From NCBI GenBank assembly GCA_002699025.1, contig PABA01000028.1, positions 1 to 64,000 of the forward strand: a stretch of 64,000 bases of DNA. The letters run 5' to 3'. Every line of letters begins with the position of its first letter. The first letter of the stretch is position 1. The position numbers and the translations under genes were made by a program. Below are positions 46,443 to 58,453 of this stretch, one piece after another. Under the pieces are notes generated by a model, which saw nothing but the letters and a program-made list of their open reading frames with translations, ran no database searches and was not told the origin of the DNA. Origin of the DNA: Sandaracinus sp. (GTDB taxonomy: Bacteria > Myxococcota_A > Polyangia > Polyangiales > Houyiibacteriaceae).

Positions 46443-48251
46443 TCAGCTCACCCGGCGGGCGACCTGCCGGCCCAGGACGAGCGCGAGCGACGCCACACCC
46501 ACCAGCCAGGGCCCCACCCAGGCGCCCCAGCCGAAGTGCTGCGTCGGAACGAGAGCCTCGATCAGCGCGAAGCTCCCGACACCGAAGCAGAGGCCCGCGA
46601 GGAGCCCGCGGCCACGCTTCCAGCCGTAGAGCAGCGCCACCAGGCCGAGCGGCAGCGCGGCGAGGGCCAGCGGCGCGGCCCAGCCGAGACCGGCGAGCAC
46701 CCCGAGGGGGCTGGCCATGGCGCCCAGCCCGGGCACGACGGCGAGGCCACCCGCGGAGAGCGCGGCAGCGCCGACGGGAGCCGCGACGCCCAGGCCGAGC
46801 TTCCGCCGGCGCCGCAGCCCGAAGAGCATCAGGCCGGCGAGCGCCAGGCCGCCGAAGCCCCGGGCCGCGCCGAGATCGCGGGTGCCCGCGCGGAGCGCAT
46901 CGTCGGCCTGGATGAGGCCTGCACCGTAGCGGCGCGTGTCCGACTTGGACTTCGCGGTGTCGCGCAGGAGGCGCTGGACGGCGGAGGGATCGGACACGCC
47001 GCTGGCCTTGAGGAGCGCCGCGGCGCCGGCGACGTGAGGCGCCGCCATCGAGGTCCCCTGGAAGGCGAGGTAATCGTGACGGCCGACGTTGCCCCGCACG
47101 ATGGTGTTCTGCAGAACGCCGTCCGGGAGGCCGTCGCCGTTCTGGTCGACGCGGAGGTCACCGCCCGGAGCGACCACGTCGAGGTGGCGCCCGTAGGAAG
47201 AGTAGAAGCTCAGCGTCTCGTCGTAGCGGACGGCCCCGACGGCGAAGGCGTAGCGATGGGCGGCCGGGTACTGCACGCGGCCGCGACCGGTGTTGCCGGC
47301 AGCCGCCACCACGACGACGCCCTTGCGGTGCGCATGCGCGATCGCGTTCGCGATGGCCCGGCTCGGCGTGCCACCGCCGAGGCTGAGGTTGATGACGTCG
47401 GCGCCATGGTCGGCGGCCCAGCGGATGCCGGCCGCCACGTTGCCCCAGCTGCCCGCGCCGCGGCGATCCAGGACGCGGATCGGCATGATGGCCGCCTGGG
47501 GGGCGACGCCCGCGACCCCGACGCCGTTGTTCGTGGACTGAGCCACGGTGCCGGCGACGTGCGTGCCGTGGCCGTGCTCGTCGAAGGGGCGGTCGTCCCG
47601 ATCCACGAAGTCCCGCCCGGCGACCATGCGCGTCTGCTTCAGGTCCGGCGCCTGGCGAAAGCGCCCGGCGTCCGCGTAGGCGACGCCCGTGTCGATGACG
47701 GCGACGACCACGCCCTGGCCCTGGCTGCGCTGCCAGGCGCCGGGCATCTGGATCTGATCGAGGTGCCACTGGTGCTTGTAGTAGGGATCGTTCGGCCGGT
47801 AGGGCCCGCGCGCCGAGTCGGGCTCCTCGTCGACGGCCGCGAGCTCGCCGATGGCGAAGGCCTCGGCGCTGGGCGGCAGGCTCCACTCGCGCTCCGCCTC
47901 GAGGGCCTCGACGTCCTCCAGCCCACCGAGCGCGTCGCGGAGGTCGCCGAGCTCGCTGGCGGGAGGCGTGATGCGGAAGAGCTGGGCCGACTCGGAGAGG
48001 GTCTCCCCGAGCGCCGCGTCGCCCTCGGGCCACGCATAGGGGGCGATGGCGTCGTGGACGAGGTCCTCGATGACGTCGCGCTCGCTGGCGTCGAGGTCGT
48101 CGCCGAGGTCGATCAGGACGGCCCCCGTGGCGGGATCGGCGGCGAGCGTGGGCTCGGCTTCGGGGGCGGGCTCGTCCTGGCGGACGGCGAGGGAGGCGAC
48201 CGTCGCGCCCACGAGGGCGAGGGCGACGAGGAGGGCTGACCAGCGGCGCAT
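46443..48251 (-). CDS. subtilisin-like serine protease (S8) with a C-terminal membrane region
   Basis: 602 residues from ATG 48251. A signal peptide/anchor (LLVALALVGATVASLA) leads a propeptide (about 25-145). The catalytic domain (about 150-450) has the full triad: Asp in VAVIDTG, His in HGHGTHVAG and Ser in GTSMAAPH, plus the oxyanion Asn in AAAGNTG. After GAGLIQADDAL the last 120 residues are strongly hydrophobic, with about four spans broken by a LRRRRK step, which is unusual for S8 proteases. It probably acts in the periplasm or outside while held in the inner membrane. Monocistronic. Confidence 0.92.
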   Translation of the reverse strand: MRRWSALLVALALVGATVASLAVRQDEPAPEAEPTLAADPATGAVLIDLGDDLDASERDVIEDLVHDAIAPYAWPEGDAALGETLSESAQLFRITPPASELGDLRDALGGLEDVEALEAEREWSLPPSAEAFAIGELAAVDEEPDSARGPYRPNDPYYKHQWHLDQIQMPGAWQRSQGQGVVVAVIDTGVAYADAGRFRQAPDLKQTRMVAGRDFVDRDDRPFDEHGHGTHVAGTVAQSTNNGVGVAGVAPQAAIMPIRVLDRRGAGSWGNVAAGIRWAADHGADVINLSLGGGTPSRAIANAIAHAHRKGVVVVAAAGNTGRGRVQYPAAHRYAFAVGAVRYDETLSFYSSYGRHLDVVAPGGDLRVDQNGDGLPDGVLQNTIVRGNVGRHDYLAFQGTSMAAPHVAGAAALLKASGVSDPSAVQRLLRDTAKSKSDTRRYGAGLIQADDALRAGTRDLGAARGFGGLALAGLMLFGLRRRRKLGLGVAAPVGAAALSAGGLAVVPGLGAMASPLGVLAGLGWAAPLALAALPLGLVALLYGWKRGRGLLAGLCFGVGSFALIEALVPTQHFGWGAWVGPWLVGVASLALVLGRQVARRVS

Positions 48252-48645
48252 GGCGATCAGGGTAGGTCCGGAACGGGCGCGTCGCTAGGATGGGCCCCGC
48301 GGCCGGCATGCGAGGGCGAACGCGACCGGAGCGGGAGCGGGCCCGCCCGGCGCGGGAGCGCGCTCCTCGCGAACGCTGTCCCGGGACCGGCTACGCCGGC
48401 GATTCCTCCCTCCGGGTGGGATGCCTTCCGCCTTCCGCTGAGCGCTGTCCAGGTGTCGCAGGCGGTCGCGGGCGCGACGAGGAACGAGCGCCCCTCCGCG
48501 GCCGCCGTCCCCGCGCGCCCGCCGCGAACGCGGCACGGACCGCCGAAGTCGAGCGCCAGCACGGAACGCAGACCGCGGAGAGCGAAGGGCATCCCGACCG
48601 GAGGGAGGGAGCCCGCCCGGGATCCGACGGAGCAGAGGCCGACGC
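48252..48645. other. intergenic region, about 390 bp
   Basis: GC-rich sequence between two leftward genes, with several short GGAGCGGGAGC-type repeats near 48325-48360. I see no gene, hairpin of note or promoter. Confidence 0.35.
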
Positions 48646-49971
48646 TCAGATGAGGATCAGGTCGTCGTCGTCCAGCGCGTCGACCTCGTCGTCGCTCGCG
48701 TCCATCACGAGGCGCGTGTCCATGAGCCGCTCGTCGCCGAGGTTCTCGATGTACTCGCGGATCTCGTCGACGGCCTCGACGAGCTTCTGGAAGAGCTCCC
48801 GGGCGAGGAAGAGCACCGTCCCGTTCACGCCCGCCGTCACGGTCGCGGTCGTGGTCTGGTCGTCGATCAGCGCGATCTCGCCGAACACGTCGCCGGGGCG
48901 CAAGGTCGCCAGCAGCACCTTCTCGTCCCCGTCGCGCTTCCAGACGTCGACCTCGCCCGCGAGGAGGACGAAGAGACCCTGGCCCTTCTCGCCCTCCCGG
49001 ATGATGTGCGTCCCCTTGGCGACGTCGTGGGCCGTGAAGCGGCGCATCAGATCGAAGCGCTGCTTGCGGTCGAGCGGCCGGAAGAGGGGCGAGGTGGCCA
49101 TGAGGTTCGAGAGGAGCCGCTCGCGCGTGAACTTGTCGAGCGCCTGGGCGATGGTGCCGACCTCGGAGGCGGCCGCCTGGAGCGCGGCCTTGTCGAACTC
49201 GAGCAGGTCGCAGTCGTCCTCGGCGCGCACGGTGGCGGAGCGCGGCTGGGCCGAGACCAGGGCCATCTCACCGAAGATGGAGCCGTCGCGGAGCGTCGCG
49301 AGGGCGTGCTCGGTGCCCTCCTCGTCCTCCCGGACGACGCTGACCTCGCCGCGGGCGAGGACGTAGAAGCTCGTGCCCTCCTCGCCCTGCTTCAGGATCA
49401 CCTCGCCGGGGCGCTTGCGGACGAGCTTGAGCGACGCGAGGACCTTCGCGAAGGCGTCGGCGGGGAGCTCGCTGAAGAGCGGGATGGGCGGGAGCTTGTC
49501 CGGATAGGCGGCGATGCGGTCGAGGTCGACGGCGATCTTGGCGGCGGCCGGGAGGAGCTCCTCGAGGGGCGGGGGCGAGTCGAGGGAGATGCTGTCCGGG
49601 ACCTGGAGGCCGGCGTCGGCGAGCGAGAGGCGCGTGGCGCGGCCGAGGCGCTCGGAGCCCTTGGCGTAGAGCTTCGCGAAGGAGGCGAGCAGCTTGCCGA
49701 GCTCGGGCTCGAGGGCCTCGAGGATCTTCAGCATCACGAGCGCGCGGAGCGGGTAGCCGGCGTTGGCGGCGTGGCGCGCGAGCTGCGTGTAGACGAAGGC
49801 GGCGGCCTGGACCTCGCCCATGGCGAGGAGCGTGTCGGCGAGGCGGAGGCGCGCGTCGAGGTCGTTGGGCTGGAGCTGAACCAGCACGGCGTAGGCGTGC
49901 AGGGCGGCGGGGTACTCGCCGGCGAAGAGCTTGGCGTCGGCGTGCTCGCGGAGCTCGAGGACCGTCTGCAT
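48646..49971 (-). CDS. TPR protein with two cyclic-nucleotide-binding-type domains
   Basis: 441 residues from ATG 49971. Residues 1-115 are TPR-like (LFAGEYPAALHAYAVLVQLQPND and LADTLLAMGEVQAAAFVY). Two cNMP-binding folds follow (about 165-290 and 300-415). The first has a near-canonical phosphate cassette, FGEMALVSAQPRSATV, with the Arg that binds the cyclic phosphate. In the second, FGEIALIDDQTTTATV, that Arg is replaced by Thr, so it may not bind a nucleotide. No DNA-binding helix or enzyme domain is attached. The acidic end DDEVDALDDDDLILI closes it. It looks like a scaffold or sensor in a second-messenger pathway. Confidence 0.9.
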   Translation of the reverse strand: MQTVLELREHADAKLFAGEYPAALHAYAVLVQLQPNDLDARLRLADTLLAMGEVQAAAFVYTQLARHAANAGYPLRALVMLKILEALEPELGKLLASFAKLYAKGSERLGRATRLSLADAGLQVPDSISLDSPPPLEELLPAAAKIAVDLDRIAAYPDKLPPIPLFSELPADAFAKVLASLKLVRKRPGEVILKQGEEGTSFYVLARGEVSVVREDEEGTEHALATLRDGSIFGEMALVSAQPRSATVRAEDDCDLLEFDKAALQAAASEVGTIAQALDKFTRERLLSNLMATSPLFRPLDRKQRFDLMRRFTAHDVAKGTHIIREGEKGQGLFVLLAGEVDVWKRDGDEKVLLATLRPGDVFGEIALIDDQTTTATVTAGVNGTVLFLARELFQKLVEAVDEIREYIENLGDERLMDTRLVMDASDDEVDALDDDDLILI

Positions 49972-50160
49972 GGCGGGGAGGCTACACCCGCCGGGCCCGA
50001 AGCCGAACCCGGGAGCGCGCTCGGCGGCGGGCTCGACGGGGGGGGCGCCGCCAACGGCGAGGGAACGGCGCAGCTCCCGGGGCGGCGTGGGGCGCGGGAC
50101 GCCGATCGCCCGCCCGGGGAACGAGCTGGGGAACGAGCCCGTGAAGGAGCGGTGTGCAGC

Positions 50161-51117
50161 TCAGCGGCCGACGAAGCGGGGCCAGGCGGCCAGGCTGACG
50201 ACGACGCAGCGGCCCCCCTCCCCCTCGACGCTGCCGACGCCGACGTCCGTGAAGCGCCGATCCACGAGCGTCATGCGGTGACTGGGGCTCCGGACGAGCG
50301 CGTCGAAGGCGCGGTCCTCGCTGCGAGCGCGGGCGACGACCTCGCCGACGACGCGCGCCTCGATGCCGCGGCGGCGGAGGCGGCGGGTCGGGTCCTCGCC
50401 GGGCTCGGGGGTGTGCACGGCGCGGCGCTCGCGGCAGAGGCGACCGGCGTGGCGGCGGGCCTCGGCGTCGAGGAGCCGATTGGGGCGAAGCGAGGAGGCG
50501 CCGTGGTGGGCGCGGAGGGCCTCGAGGCGCTCGGCCAGGGTGCCGTCGGAGGCGAGGAGCGGCGCGCCCGAGCTCTCGCCGACGACGCGCTCGGCCACGG
50601 GGCGCGGGCCCGCGGGGCCGGCGGCGACCAGCTGGAGGTGGATGGGGTGCGCGAGCTCCTCGGGGACGGTCACGACGGCGCCGGCCCGCACGGGCGCGCG
50701 GTCCATCCGGCCCTCGGCGTCGACCCAGGCCACGTAGCGGGGCTCGAAGCCGTCCTCCACCTCCACGCGGAAGCGCGCGTCGCCGAGGGGCGCGAGCGAG
50801 CCGCCGCGCACGGCGACGACGAGGAGGCGGCCCCGAGCGCCTTCGGCCTCGCCGCAGACGAGCGGGCCGTCGGCGTGGCGACGGAGCGGCGCGAGGTCGG
50901 GCGCGGCGCCCCGGAAGAGGCGGGCGGCGGGCAGATCCGAGCCGGCCTCGCGGAGCGCCGCGGCGAGCCGGTCGGCGTCGGGCTCGTCGGCGGCGAGCAG
51001 CAGCGACGCGGCGACCTCGCCGAGGACCTCGTCCACGCGGCAGGGGAGCTCGTCGTCGGCGCGGGCCGGCGCGGCGAGGAGGAGAGCGAAGCAGCAGGCG
51101 AGAGCGAGGGCGCGCAC
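50161..51117 (-). CDS. secreted CAP-domain (SCP/PR-1) protein
   Basis: 318 residues from GTG 51117. A signal peptide (LALACCFALLLAAPARA) sends it out. Residues about 25-180 are an unassigned beta-rich region. Residues about 185-312 match the CAP fold: LEALRAHHGASSLRPNRLLDAEARRHA, FDALVRSPSHRMTLVDRRFTDVGVG, with the family's conserved His and Glu candidates. CAP proteins are widespread; in bacteria they are often extracytoplasmic with unclear targets. Four Cys residues suggest disulfides. Confidence 0.82.
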   Translation of the reverse strand: MRALALACCFALLLAAPARADDELPCRVDEVLGEVAASLLLAADEPDADRLAAALREAGSDLPAARLFRGAAPDLAPLRRHADGPLVCGEAEGARGRLLVVAVRGGSLAPLGDARFRVEVEDGFEPRYVAWVDAEGRMDRAPVRAGAVVTVPEELAHPIHLQLVAAGPAGPRPVAERVVGESSGAPLLASDGTLAERLEALRAHHGASSLRPNRLLDAEARRHAGRLCRERRAVHTPEPGEDPTRRLRRRGIEARVVGEVVARARSEDRAFDALVRSPSHRMTLVDRRFTDVGVGSVEGEGGRCVVVSLAAWPRFVGR

Positions 51118-51287
51118 GGCGTCGGCTCAGCATCGCCCGCGTGGCGCCCCGGGAGGTAGTTTTCGACGCGCGCCCGGACCTCTGCACCGAGGCTCGCTCG
51201 CGGCCTCCCGCGCGGACGCCCGACGGCTCGGCCCGCGGCGAGTCGCTCCCGGGCCCGCTCGGCTTCGCGACCCTGCCGGCGGATGAG

Positions 51288-52520
51288 TCAGGTGCGGTAG
51301 TCGGCGTTGATGCGCACGTACTCGTGGCCGAGGTCGCAGGTCCAGTAGTGCGCCGCGCCCTTGCCGTCCTTCAAGCGGAGCTCGAGGTCGTAGCGGACCC
51401 GCTTCATGACGGCCGCGGCCCGCTTCTCCGTCCGCCGGTCCATGGTGGTGACCCCGCGGCGGAAGACGACGACGTCGCCCACGCGCACCTCGGCCCGCTC
51501 CCAGTCGAGCTCGACGCCCGCCCGGCCGGCCGCGCCGAGGATGCGGCCCCAGTTCGGATCGCAGCCGTGCATGGCCGTCTTCACGAGCGAGGAGGTCGCG
51601 ATGGTGCGCGCGAGCGTGAGCGCGGCCCGGTCGTCCTTCGCGCCCTTCACGACGATCCGCGCGACGTGCTGGGCGCCCTCCCCGTCGGCGACGATCTGGA
51701 GCGCCACGTCCTCGAGGACCTCCTTCAGCGCGGCCACGAAGCGCCGGGCCGCGACCCCCCGCTTGCGCGGCGCGCCCTTCTGCTTCTTCCCGTCGCGGAT
51801 GGGCTTGCCGCCGGCCGCGCCGGACGCGAGCGCGAGGATGCAGTCGTTGGTGCTGGTGTCGCCGTCGACGCTGATCCGGTTGAAGGTCGCGTCCGTCGCC
51901 TCGCGGAGCGCGCGACGGAGGAAGCCCTTCTTCACCGGCGCGTCCGTGAGGACGAAGGCCAGCGTCGTCGCCATGTCCGGGTGGATCATGCCGGCCCCCT
52001 TCGCGATGGCGAGCACCGAGCACTCCCGGCGGCCGTGCTTGAAGTGGGCGCGGGCGGCCTTCGGGCCCTGGTCGGTCGTGAGGATCGCCTCCGCGAAGCG
52101 CGCCGCGCCGTCGGGGGCGAGGTCGCGCACGAGCTTCTTCGCGCTCCGCTTCACCGGGCGCGTGGGGAGCACGACGCCGATGACGCCCGTGGACGCGGGG
52201 AGCACGTTGGAGGGGCGGATCCCGAGCGCCTGGGCGACCTCGAGGGTGGTCTGCTCGGCGGCCTTCGCGCCCTTCTTGCCGGTGCAGGCGTTGGCGTTCC
52301 CGCTGTTGACGAGCACGGCGTGGGCCTTGCCGCCCTGCAGGCGCTCCATGGCGAGGAGCACGGGGGCGGCCTTCACGCGGTTCTTCGTGAAGACGCCGGC
52401 GGCGGGGACGGCCTCGTCGGCGAGGATGAGCCCGAGGTCGAGCGCGCCCTTCTTCTTCTTGATGCCGGAGGCGACGCCGGCGAGCTGGAAGCCGGCGATG
52501 GGCGCGTAGAGATCGCTCAT
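51288..52520 (-). CDS. argJ: bifunctional glutamate N-acetyltransferase/amino-acid acetyltransferase
   Basis: 410 residues from ATG 52520. ArgJ motifs are clear: FTKNRVKAAPV, VLVNSGNANACTG, PASTGVIG, and the self-cleavage and catalytic site KGAGMIHPDMATTLAFVLTDA, where the first Thr becomes the N-terminal nucleophile of the beta chain. SVDGDTSTNDC follows, and the protein ends in the usual NADYRT. It recycles the acetyl group in arginine synthesis. No other arg gene is adjacent. Confidence 0.97.
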   Translation of the reverse strand: MSDLYAPIAGFQLAGVASGIKKKKGALDLGLILADEAVPAAGVFTKNRVKAAPVLLAMERLQGGKAHAVLVNSGNANACTGKKGAKAAEQTTLEVAQALGIRPSNVLPASTGVIGVVLPTRPVKRSAKKLVRDLAPDGAARFAEAILTTDQGPKAARAHFKHGRRECSVLAIAKGAGMIHPDMATTLAFVLTDAPVKKGFLRRALREATDATFNRISVDGDTSTNDCILALASGAAGGKPIRDGKKQKGAPRKRGVAARRFVAALKEVLEDVALQIVADGEGAQHVARIVVKGAKDDRAALTLARTIATSSLVKTAMHGCDPNWGRILGAAGRAGVELDWERAEVRVGDVVVFRRGVTTMDRRTEKRAAAVMKRVRYDLELRLKDGKGAAHYWTCDLGHEYVRINADYRT

Positions 52521-52607
52521 GGCGCCGGAGCATGGCCAAGGCCGGGTCGCCCTGTAAAGAAGCGTGGCGCGCGGTGGGGAAGCATGGGCCGGAGCGGCGC
52601 GCCCGGC

Positions 52608-53987
52608 TCAGATGCCCTCCGGCGCCTCCTGCGGGAGCTCGATCTCCGCGAGGGCCTCGGCCGTGAAGTCGTTCGGGTCGACGCCGTAGCGCTCGGCTTC
52701 GCGGGCGCGCTGGGCCGGAGGCAGGTTGCCGAGGAAGGACTCGAGGGGCACGGGCGGGTTGCCGCCAGCGGCCTCGACGCGCTCGAGCTCGGCGAGGCGC
52801 TCGGCCTCCATCGGGTCCTGCCACTCCTCCTCGGAGATGCCGTCCTCGAGGGTGGCGCCGCAGGTGTAGCTCCCGTCCCAGGGGTCCATGGGCTGGACGG
52901 CCGGGTAGCGCTCCGCGGCGTAGCGGAAGCCGCGAAGCTGCTCGATGCGCCAGGGGGGCGAGGTGCCGCTGTCGGTGATCGCCTTGCCGAAGAAGCGGAG
53001 CGGCGCCTCGTGCACGCCGGCCTCGAGGTCGCCGCGCCACTTGGTCCAGGCGACGGGCTCGCCGGCGTCGCTCCAGAGGTTCGCGTCCAGGTTGTAGAAG
53101 CCGGGCTCGGTGACCTCGACGCCGACGTAGACCACGAGCGAGCCGCCCTCCACGGCGTCGCGGAACTCCCCCGTGAAGCGGGCGGGCTCCTGGCCGGGTG
53201 GGTTCCAGAGGGCCTGGAGCGCCGCGCGGACCGGCGTGCGGGCGCCGTCGTAGGTGAACTCGACGTAGACCAGGACGTTCACCGGGCGGCGCACGTCGGC
53301 GAAGCGCTCGGCGGGCACGAAGGTGGTGAGGTTGCGATCGCCGTCGCGCTGGAACTCGAGGAGGATGGGCTCGCGCTGGGCGGTCGTGAGCTCCTCGCCG
53401 CGGCGGGCGTCGAGGCGGGCCCAGGCCTGGAGGACCTCCGCCTCGACGGGCTCGTCCTCCTGGCTCACCTGCAGCCAGCAGGTCAGCGGGGTCTCGCCGA
53501 GGACCCAGTAGGCGTCGGCGGTGAAGAGGTAGGTCGTGCCGAGCGGGTCGCCCTCCACCGGCAGCGAGCTCGACTGCTGCTGGTTCCAGTCGATGAGGTC
53601 GTGGTGGCGATAGGGCTCGAGGGGGCGCGAGTCCGGCGGGTAGGTGGTCATGGCCCGGTAGACGTCGCGGGCGCCGACGGTCACGCCGCTGGGGTGCCGG
53701 GGAGTCGGGGAGGCCGGATCGTCCCCGGAGCCCGCGCCCGTCCCACCGCCGAGGGAGCGGCCAGCCCGCTCGGCGGAGCTGGGCCCGCGAGGAGGCGGCT
53801 CCACGTCGCGCCAGTCGCGACCGTCGAAGCGGCGCGCCCGGCGGCCCTCGTCCAGGGCGACGTCCTCGACCACCTCCTCCTCGGCCGCGCCTTCGCTGCC
53901 GGAGAGGACCCACCACAGCGCGACGCCGCCGACCAGGACCGCGGCGGCGATCCCGAGTCGGCGGCGAGAGGGGGAGGCGTCACTCAT
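52608..53987 (-). CDS. single-span membrane-anchored protein, unknown
   Basis: 459 residues from ATG 53987. A basic start and one membrane span (LGIAAAVLVGGVALWWVL) anchor a large outside part. After an acidic and Pro-rich linker (about 35-100), the rest appears beta-rich: VYRAMTTYPPDSRPLEPYRHHDLIDW, two regions that look like immunoglobulin-like sandwiches, then a C-terminal helix rich in Arg/Glu. A short Cys pair (CWLQV, CGATL) is present. I do not recognise the family. It precedes argJ on the same strand by 87 bases but is not functionally linked to it. Confidence 0.8.
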   Translation of the reverse strand: MSDASPSRRRLGIAAAVLVGGVALWWVLSGSEGAAEEEVVEDVALDEGRRARRFDGRDWRDVEPPPRGPSSAERAGRSLGGGTGAGSGDDPASPTPRHPSGVTVGARDVYRAMTTYPPDSRPLEPYRHHDLIDWNQQQSSSLPVEGDPLGTTYLFTADAYWVLGETPLTCWLQVSQEDEPVEAEVLQAWARLDARRGEELTTAQREPILLEFQRDGDRNLTTFVPAERFADVRRPVNVLVYVEFTYDGARTPVRAALQALWNPPGQEPARFTGEFRDAVEGGSLVVYVGVEVTEPGFYNLDANLWSDAGEPVAWTKWRGDLEAGVHEAPLRFFGKAITDSGTSPPWRIEQLRGFRYAAERYPAVQPMDPWDGSYTCGATLEDGISEEEWQDPMEAERLAELERVEAAGGNPPVPLESFLGNLPPAQRAREAERYGVDPNDFTAEALAEIELPQEAPEGI

Positions 53988-54024
53988 CGCGCCATCCTAC
54001 CGCGGCCCTGGCGAGCGGGGCGCG

Positions 54025-54786
54025 TCAGCAGCCGCCGTTCTCGAGGCATTGGACGTGCTGCGTCTTCACCTTGAAGTGATCCTCACCGACCCCTTCGCAG
54101 CGGTAGGCGGTGAGGTGGTTGCTCCACTGAGTGGACTGGCATCCGTGGTCGTAACCGCCGGTGCTCGTGTAGGACCAGGTGCTGTGCGGGGCGACGACGC
54201 CGTCGTCGTTGCCCGGGAGCAGAGCGTGGGTCGCGCCGGCGCCACAGCCCCAGCACCAGCCATCACCGCCGACGTTGTAGACGCTCACCGGGACGGCGTT
54301 GTGGTTGAAGCCGGGGCGGCGGTGGACGCTCGGGCTGACCTCGTCGGCGAGGTCGCAGCCGCCGAAGAGCTCGGACATCCAGCCGAGGTTGGCGAGCTCG
54401 CTGCCGCCCTGGTTGCCGGCCGTGGTGAAGACCCAGGCGATCTTCCAGCGGTTTCCGTAGACGCTCAGGGCCTCGGTCGTGACGGCGCCGCCGTTCGAGT
54501 AGGCCATCAGGTAGCACCAGTTGGTGCCCATGCAGTGCTGGTCGAGCGTGTTCTTGAGGTCGTTGACCGCCGCGGCCTGGTCGCTCCGCTGGTCGACCCA
54601 GGCGTCCACGTGCTGGTTGATCCACGAGAGGTTCGCGTTGCGCGGCGTGCTGCCCTTGCTCGAGCCGTCGAGCCAATGGGTGCTGCCCAGCCCGTTCACG
54701 TAGACCATCGTCTGCGCCGAGGCCTCCCCGGCCACGCCGAGCAGGACCACCACCGCACCCAGGAGAATCGTCAGCCGCGTCATCAT
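54025..54786 (-). CDS. secreted alpha/beta-hydrolase-like protein
   Basis: 253 residues from ATG 54786 (a second ATG follows directly). Signal peptide LTILLGAVVVLLGVAGEASAQ. The mature part begins TMVYVNGLGSTHWLDGSSKG, has a likely nucleophile elbow AYSNGGAV in place of GxSxG, a glycine/cysteine-rich stretch (DGWCWGCGAGATHALLPGNDDGVV) with a candidate acid, and a late His in EDHFKVKTQH. This order, Ser-Asp-His, is that of a lipase/esterase fold. Six Cys residues suggest disulfides. Likely released outside the cell; substrate unknown. A frame extension upstream to 54885 lacks a signal. Confidence 0.75.
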   Translation of the reverse strand: MMTRLTILLGAVVVLLGVAGEASAQTMVYVNGLGSTHWLDGSSKGSTPRNANLSWINQHVDAWVDQRSDQAAAVNDLKNTLDQHCMGTNWCYLMAYSNGGAVTTEALSVYGNRWKIAWVFTTAGNQGGSELANLGWMSELFGGCDLADEVSPSVHRRPGFNHNAVPVSVYNVGGDGWCWGCGAGATHALLPGNDDGVVAPHSTWSYTSTGGYDHGCQSTQWSNHLTAYRCEGVGEDHFKVKTQHVQCLENGGC

Positions 54787-54936
54787 GGCCGATGGAAAGA
54801 GCACCGCGCGTGCCACACGAAAAGGCCAATGATTTCGATGCTGCGCGATCGTGGTGCCCAAAATGAGGACACGCGCTCCGTTCAAATATCGATCAATCGC
54901 TCAGATACCGAACACGTCTCCGTCGGCCACCTCCGA

Positions 54937-54979
54937 CACGAAGACGCCCGACCACCGAACGGTGACCGGGCGTCGTGTG
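54937..54979 (-). terminator. hairpin after secA
   Basis: GACGCCCGACCACC (54943-54956) pairs with GGTGACCGGGCGTC (54961-54974) with two mismatches, and outer CACGA/CGTG bases extend it. It lies about 25 bases past the secA stop. Confidence 0.6.
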
Positions 54980-55000
54980 GGGGGAGCTCGGGGTCTGGGC

Positions 55001-58198
<3,198 letters not shown>

Positions 58199-58242
58199 GC
58201 GGTCTTCGCCTTCTCGCTTCGTCTGCTCGCTGCTGCTGCGTG

Positions 58243-58300
58243 TGTGCTGGCTGCGTGTGCTGGCTGCGTGTGCTGGCTGCTGTGCTGGCTGCGTGTGCTC
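58243..58300. repeat. 12-13 bp tandem repeat in the secA leader
   Basis: TGTGCTGGCTGCG begins at 58243, 58256, 58269 and 58281, with a last partial copy at 58294. On the minus strand this lies 45-100 bases before the secA start, within its probable leader. Confidence 0.8.
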
Positions 58301-58453
58301 GCGCCGGGGCTCGTGCTGGAGGGACGGCGCGCCGGCGGTGGCGAGCACGGCCCCCCGGGCCCACCGAGCGGGGCGCGCGGCCGGGCGGCGGCCGCGGGCC
58401 GGGGAACGGGCGGCAATCTAAGTCGAGGCGCCAGTGAGCGCAACGCGCTGCAA

